From Zygnema cylindricum (Eukaryota; Streptophyta; Zygnematophyceae; Zygnematales; Zygnemataceae), in assembly GCA_037447655.1 (NCBI GenBank), contig JBBHKE010000447.1, forward strand, positions 62,001-126,000: a DNA stretch of 64,000 nucleotides. The letters are read 5' to 3'. The position numbers were made by a program, and so were the translations under genes. The number at the start of each line of letters is the position of its first letter. Within the stretch, counting starts at the first letter, position 1. The notes under the pieces were generated by a model. The model searched no databases, was not told the origin of the DNA, and saw nothing but the letters and a program-made list of their open reading frames with translations. Below, piece by piece: positions 58,835 to 64,000 of the stretch.

Positions 58835-60985
58835 TGTTGAAAAGAGGTAATTAATAGTTCACTTTTTTATTTTAGTTAGAATTTAAAGAGAAAGAGAGAG
58901 GATCAAAGGCACGCCATAGCTGCCGCCTTATTTAGAAGGTGGCAGACTAAAGTATGGGGTATTTTACCAAAATGTTGCCTACGCCCAAATTTGAACCTGC
59001 GACCTATGGATTTCATATAGCTAGGTGCCTTAACCATTAAGTCATTTAAAAAAACAAAACATGTAACAGGTTTCACAAGCACTTCAATAGTGACGGAACG
59101 GCTAATTCACACCAAAGTGACAACGAGGCGCATGTGAAACAATTAATGCAGTACGCGAATCGAACCCGTGTAAAGATATTTGATCGAACGGCCATCGTTG
59201 CAGCTGCCACCCGGAATGAGCTTTTGCCGACCTTTGGAGATAGCGTCACGCAATGCCACATGGCGCCACATTATTGGATACCGGAGAAGATGAGAGGAGG
59301 AACCATGGCTCCCAATTTGACAAGCGTCACCTTGAAAGCCATGTCGTATAATGGCTGTACAATAAGTACACCGCCCAATGTACCTTCTTGTACTATACAG
59401 TGTTCCTATTGGACTAGGGTTTAGTAGTAGGTTGTCGTGAGTAGGCAGACCAGGACTTAATAAAATTTAGGTACATCTCTCTAACAGAGCTTGAAACTAT
59501 AAAGGTCATCTTTGATCAACCAAAACTTACAAATTCAGTGATTATTTTTGCTTTCGGCTTAAGGGAGTTGGGTCCTCACAGGGGTGAGGGTGGTCAGAAT
59601 ACTTTTGTGCCAGGGTGGTACTTATTCATTGGGAAAGAAAAAGGGGAACAAATTATCATAGAGGCTTTACATAGGCTGCCCATTGTGTGGGTCAATGGAG
59701 ACCACAAAATTGCGTGTTATGGGCCCACCCTCTAGGGTGCCCATATTATATATATCATACTTTCTTTATTGGGAAATGATGATGGAGGGAGAACTCTTTG
59801 AGAAGCACCTATGGGGCATAGTGTCCGGACAAATTCGATGCCCACCTCCACCAGGGTATGGAAAAACACGTTTTTTTGGCACCTCCACCACTATAACCGC
59901 CATAACATCTTCCACTATCACCAATGATGGTGAGGAAGGGGAAGAAATTATCATGGAAGGAGAAAAGAGAGGAGTCGTATATTGAGGGACTCCGTTGTCA
60001 AAGACGATACCAGTAGCAGCACCACCAACAATGGTGACAGAGAGTCAGACCAAATTGTATGAAAAGTGAAACTATCAGGACAAGGTTGCTAAGCATTTAA
60101 TTCCCAAAAGTGTAGTGAAGAGCATTGCCATTCCCCTTATGCATGTTAGATATTCCACTATGATTTTGGTATCACTATTCTAGCAACAGTTGCCAAAAAA
60201 TAAGATTGCAGCCTATACTTCTAACAAAGGAAGTATGAATGATTATTCCAATGATTTAGAAGAATTATTTGGAGAACTAAAGAGTGCAAGTAACTCATGG
60301 TTTGAGATACAAAAGTAAATGCATTGATGATAAAACTTCCTGAAAAGTATGAGAATATCATCAACCGATTGCAAGATATAGGAGATAGCAATTAGAATTG
60401 ACATGATACAGTGGGAATGACTTTAGTGAAAGAGAGCACCATATAACTTAGGAGAGGGAGTCGAAGTGTCCAATCATTGTTCCCACGATCTGATTGGCAA
60501 AACATGATGAGGAGAACGGGAAAGATCCCTATCAAAATTTAAGAGGAAAAGGAAAAAGAGGTGGCACGTTTGATCGACAAAAGAGAGAAACTCCTCGAAG
60601 AGGACTATGTCACTTCTGCAAGAAATTGGGACACTATATGGCAGATTGTGTCAAACTTGCAGATCTCCGACTGAAACATGGACAACGAACCTCAAGGGAT
60701 AGAGGAAAGAAAAAGGTTTTATTGACTCAAGTTCATGATGAGGGAGAGGACGAAGCTATTGAATCAGAAGAAGAGCTTGAGGAGCTTCTTCTTAATTTGA
60801 AAGCCACTAAAAAGCATGTCGACATTCCACGGCGACAGAAGTGTGCTTTCGGATGTAAAAGAGACCCACCCGAGGATGGGTGGATCATAGACTCAAGGGC
60901 CTCAACGCATATGTTCAAAGATAAAAGGTGGTTCATTAAACTGTTGAAAAAGGGTATTTTATAATCTATCTTCTTAGTCAGTCTT
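58835..60985 (+). mobile_element. Element C: truncated older relative with gag and start of protease
   Basis: A diverged LTR (about 58835-59714, beginning TGTTGAAAAGAGG) is followed by the primer-binding site at 59716-59729 and a broken gag-protease region. The element stops near 60985, where the LTR of element D begins, so D apparently truncated it. The LTR shares the downstream leader (GCCAGGGTGGTACTTATTCA) with D and E rather than with A and B. Confidence 0.72.
59695..60964 (+). pseudogene. Element C gag-protease, broken
   Basis: METTKLRVMGPPSRVPILY starts in the LTR and continues with EGELFEKHLWGIVSGQIRCP to a stop at 59983-59985. The middle of gag (60000-60480) has several stops and frame changes. 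From 60494 the frame is open: zinc knuckle CHFCKKLGHYMADC, then IPRRQKCAFGCKRDPPEDGW and IIDSRASTHM. The last is the aspartic protease site of copia elements, with the usual D-S/T-G-A changed to DSRA. The rest of pol is absent. Confidence 0.78.
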
Positions 60986-62236
60986 TGTGCATTCTACAGT
61001 TTTCATACTTGTCGTAGTCACTAAGAACAAGCAAGCTGCCATAGGTGCCTCAGAAGATAGAGCTGCTGCAAAAGGTAGGTTTTCGAAAACAAGATTTGAT
61101 CGTGTGACCTCGGGATAATATACGTACGCAATAGCTGTCCGCCTTATCTCGTAGGTCTTGATGAATCGATACCCACTTTGTATTTGATAACTATTTGAGG
61201 AGTGACGCGGCGACAAATCCCATTTAGCAACTTACAGAACGAAATGAAACATGGAAACGTATAGTATCGCACGAAATAATGTACCGCACAAAATAAACGA
61301 AACGAAATCAAATGTTGTTTCGCAATATACGGTTCGCAAAGTAAGACAGAATTTCAACAATCAAACAGGATGACATTCCGAGAAATTCAACAGCTAGCAC
61401 GCAACGATAAATGTTGAATTTCAATGGTCAACATTATTCGGCGGGCCGTCAGATCGAACGACCGACATTGATCGTCGAATTACGAACGGAAAGCAGGCGT
61501 GAGTGCCCACATGCCAAAAAGGTTTTTTTGGGAGCACTTCCCCAAAGTGGAGGAACATGACACGTGGCACCATCCTATAGGATACCGAAGAAGAAAGGGA
61601 CAGAATAAAAACAACTTATTTGCCACGGGTCAAACGAAGAGTGGTGCTGAATATTTTCGTACATAAACTACGGCGGCTACCGTACTTTGTATCTACATTA
61701 TTTAGCGTACGATGATTTGATTGGTCTAGAGAATTTATGAGTAGGTTCTTACGACTTAAACATTTTTTGGAAAGCTGTCTCTCCTACAGGCCAATGTATA
61801 AATATGATGTCTTTGAATAACCATAACTTAATGCTCACGTGAGCAATTTCAGTGATTTTTTTTGCACCGGACTCAAAGGTGTCCACGCTACAAAAGGGTG
61901 TAGTCAGTCATAATTTTTGCGTGCCAGGGTGGCAGTTATTCATTTCCAAAGTCAAAAGTGCAAATATTATCCTAGAGGCTTCATATAAGCTGGATATATT
62001 CTGTGTACCAAAGGAGGTCACAGAATTACAGGTTATGGGCCCACCCTCTAGGGTGACCATTTTCAATACAACAATGTTCATTTATTAAGCAACCATGATG
62101 AGGGGTGCATTATTTGAAAAACGGCTATGGGGCATTGTGAGTGGTCGTGTGCGTCGGCCATCTGCAAAATTCGGAGTTCCACCAGGGTTTAGAGGAGCTT
62201 CATTCACAAGAGGATGTGCGAGGAAAGAGGTGGTAG
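60986..62236 (+). mobile_element. Element D: LTR and gag start, interrupted by element E
   Basis: The LTR runs from about 60986 (TGTGCATTCTACAG) to 62030 (GAATTACA), followed by the primer-binding site GGTTATGGGCCCACC (62031-62045). A gag remnant (VMGPPSRVTIF, then a stop, then RGALFEKRLWGIVSGRVRRP) breaks off at 62236, where the LTR of element E begins on the other strand. The remainder would lie beyond the window. Confidence 0.7.
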
Positions 62237-63002
62237 TGCAACTCTGAGACCTCCATAGGTCCTCAAAATTAACAGCTTGCAAGAAGCCTGTAGGATAACC
62301 CTGGCCCCTTCGTGTTTCACGAATAATAACTACCACCCTGGCAGATGAAAACTCTAACCACCGGCACTCCTGTGAAACGAAGACTCCAGTGAGTCAATAG
62401 CAAAAAGGATTTTTGAATTTGCTCCCCAGAGCAGTAAGTTACGGAGGGTCAAAGTTGACCTTTTGTACAGAAACTCTCTAAGAGAGAGGGTCATATCTAC
62501 CAAATTTTTCTAAGTCCTATCTCTCTCTAAAACTCTATCTACTGACGTACGACACTAATCATATTACTGTACCGTACAGAAAGGTACAACTGCCGGTGTA
62601 CTTTATGTACAAACATTGTACGACATGACCAAAATGTTGGCACGTGTTTTATCTGGATTCATTTCCGTAATCCTTGGAGATGCCGAAATCCAATGTCGTG
62701 TTGCCACGTGTCATCCGATGTGGCGGCCACCATAAACTGTTGAAATCTTCTTCCGCGATCTCGACCTTCTTTCTGGCCGTTCGATTGAATGCCGATTTCA
62801 ATCATAGCCGTCATAAATATTTGCGATATATTTGTTTCGCTATCGAAACAAATGTGCGGTATTTATTTCTTCTCCGTACTCGTAATCCGTACTTTTCATA
62901 ACTGAATCTATACATCCCGTATATAGTTGCCGTTATATAAATTAGCCTATATATTAGCGTTAATATATTTGTTAAACCCTATATCGTCTACCACTGATCC
63001 TA

Positions 63003-63085
63003 GACTAAATGGATGTGGCTACCGACTATTGACGGCATTATCCATCTATAGGTACCAGGATCAAATCTTGTAGCCAACAACTCTC
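63003..63085 (+). other. tRNA-like module in element E LTR (antisense to the element)
   Basis: ACTAAATGGATGTGGCTACC is followed by GGTACCAGGATCAAATCTTG. GGATCAAATCT matches 9 of 11 B-box consensus positions. Its position, about 200-285 bases from the LTR start, matches the module in the A and B LTRs. Confidence 0.5.
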
Positions 63086-63300
63086 CTTTTAGTAAATCAA
63101 CTACTTTACTACCTTGTAAATCCGTAGATAGCATAGGTAGCGATGGCACTAGCTTCCTCTCCAACTTCTTAGTGACTGTAACAAGTGTGGGAGTTGGAGA
63201 GAGAAGTTAGAGACAGACTGCCTCGCCTTCTTTTTCTGCACTTTATTTTAGACCTAGAAAATACTAAAAGAACCATCAATTTCTACACTCCCCTTATTTT

Positions 63301-63978
63301 CTAGTCACTCTTTAATTTCATACCACACTTTTCCTTGCAGAAAATTAGCTTAGGGGAAGGCACAGGTTTGGTCATCAAATATGCTACCATCTCGCTATCT
63401 GGTCGATACTCTAAACTGATTATTTTGTTTTCTACTTTCTCACTAACAAAGGTGAGTCTAATGTCCATGTGTTTAACTTTAAAATGATGTTTAGGATTTG
63501 CAGAAATAGCGATTGCTGCCTGATTATCACAAAAAAAATTATGCACACCACTCTTTAGGTGACCTAGCTCACCAAGCAAAGACTTGACCCACATCAATTC
63601 TTTTACAGCAGAGCAAGAGGCCATATACTCGGCCTCCATGGTGGACTGAGCAATAACCTTTTCCTGTTTGCTACTCCAAACAAAAGCCCCATCACCAACA
63701 TATAATACATATCCAAAAGTACATCTCCTCACCAGAGCATCACCATAACTAGCATCACTCCAAGTAGTGATGTCAGTATTCTCCCCACCCAAAAACAACC
63801 ATTGATCCCTAGTTCCTATCAAATATCTAAGGACTCTCTTAGTTGCCTCCCAATCGTTCTTAGTGGGAGCATTTAGACTTCTACTCAGCACTCCCACAGC
63901 TGCAGCTAAATCCGGCCGGGTACAATTCATAAAATAGATTAGGCTTCCCACTACTTGCCTGTAAGGAAAAGTTTGCAT
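63301..63978 (-). CDS. Element E pol: end of reverse transcriptase and RNase H (partial)
   Basis: The open frame covers the classic Ty1/copia pol C-terminus: YRQVVGSLIYFMNCTRPDLA, GVLSRSLNAPTKNDWEATKR, VLRYLIGT, the RNase H blocks WSDASYGD, KQEKVIAQSTMEAEYMA and CDNQAAIAISANPKHHFKVK, then HMDIRL. The expected acidic residues (D of SDASY, E of MEAEY, D of CDNQ) are present, so this domain looks functional. The frame is open to 63978; upstream sequence at 63979-64000 probably continues pol, which runs off the right edge. It is the best local candidate for the enzyme source of the gag-only elements. Confidence 0.92.
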   Translation of the reverse strand: MQTFPYRQVVGSLIYFMNCTRPDLAAAVGVLSRSLNAPTKNDWEATKRVLRYLIGTRDQWLFLGGENTDITTWSDASYGDALVRRCTFGYVLYVGDGAFVWSSKQEKVIAQSTMEAEYMASCSAVKELMWVKSLLGELGHLKSGVHNFFCDNQAAIAISANPKHHFKVKHMDIRLTFVSEKVENKIISLEYRPDSEMVAYLMTKPVPSPKLIFCKEKCGMKLKSD

Positions 63979-64000
63979 GAACTTTTTTTCTTCATGACTT

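Larger units (their letters stand above)
62237..64000 (-). mobile_element. Element E: copia-type retrotransposon 3' end, inserted in element D
   Basis: Reading on the minus strand: pol 3' end, polypurine tract AAAATAAGGGGAG (63300-63288), and a 1,051-bp 3' LTR (63287-62237, TGTAGAAATTG...GAGTTGCA). It is homologous to the A/B LTRs over much of its length and ends with the gag-start-like ATGGAGGTCTCAGAG. The rest, including the 5' LTR, is outside the window, so the target duplication (GGTAG expected at 62232-62236) cannot be checked. Confidence 0.85.

Overview
This is nuclear DNA of a streptophyte, most likely a seed-free land plant (my inference). The evidence is spliced genes with GT-AG introns, a class IV homeodomain-leucine zipper (HD-Zip IV) START-domain gene, plant-type G-patch and TFIIIC genes, and abundant plant-type transposons. 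All gene models below were spliced by eye; in the three main genes the reading phase agrees at every junction.

Layout. 1-7.6 kb is AT-rich and nearly gene-free, with one possible gene fragment (about 0.7-1.9 kb). 7.6-10.55 kb is a cluster of small inverted-repeat DNA transposons: hAT-like, CACTA-like and Mutator-like. 12.2-19.3 kb (minus) is an 11-exon gene for a nucleolar-type G-patch protein of about 697 aa. 20.4-28.6 kb (plus) is a 12-exon gene for TFIIIC subunit 5, about 864 aa; it is divergent from the G-patch gene across a shared 1.17 kb promoter region. 28.6-33.1 kb is intergenic. 33.1-43.2 kb (minus) is an 11-exon HD-Zip IV gene, about 880 aa, with low-complexity introns and a promoter-proximal cluster of TGACGT sites. 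43.2-48.7 kb is intergenic and holds second copies of the same small DNA transposons.

48.7-64 kb is a nest of related Ty1/copia-type LTR retrotransposons. Element A (48745-53240) is a decayed gag-only element. Element B (54071-58564) is a young complete element with a 5-bp target duplication, near-identical 1.3 kb LTRs and one open 625-aa ORF. C and D are older truncated relatives. E (minus strand, running off the right edge) keeps the RNase H end of pol and interrupts D.

Most interesting: B and A look like gag-only derivatives whose single ORF still carries eroded, in-frame reverse transcriptase and RNase H fragments behind the zinc knuckle. A to D carry a primer-binding site matching the internal (nt 26-39) part of initiator tRNA-Met, the half-tRNA mode known from Drosophila copia. 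gag starts inside the LTR and is translated through that site. Every LTR also carries an antisense tRNA-like A-box/B-box module. Separately, two exon/intron junctions of the HD-Zip gene have been tandemly copied into the following introns.
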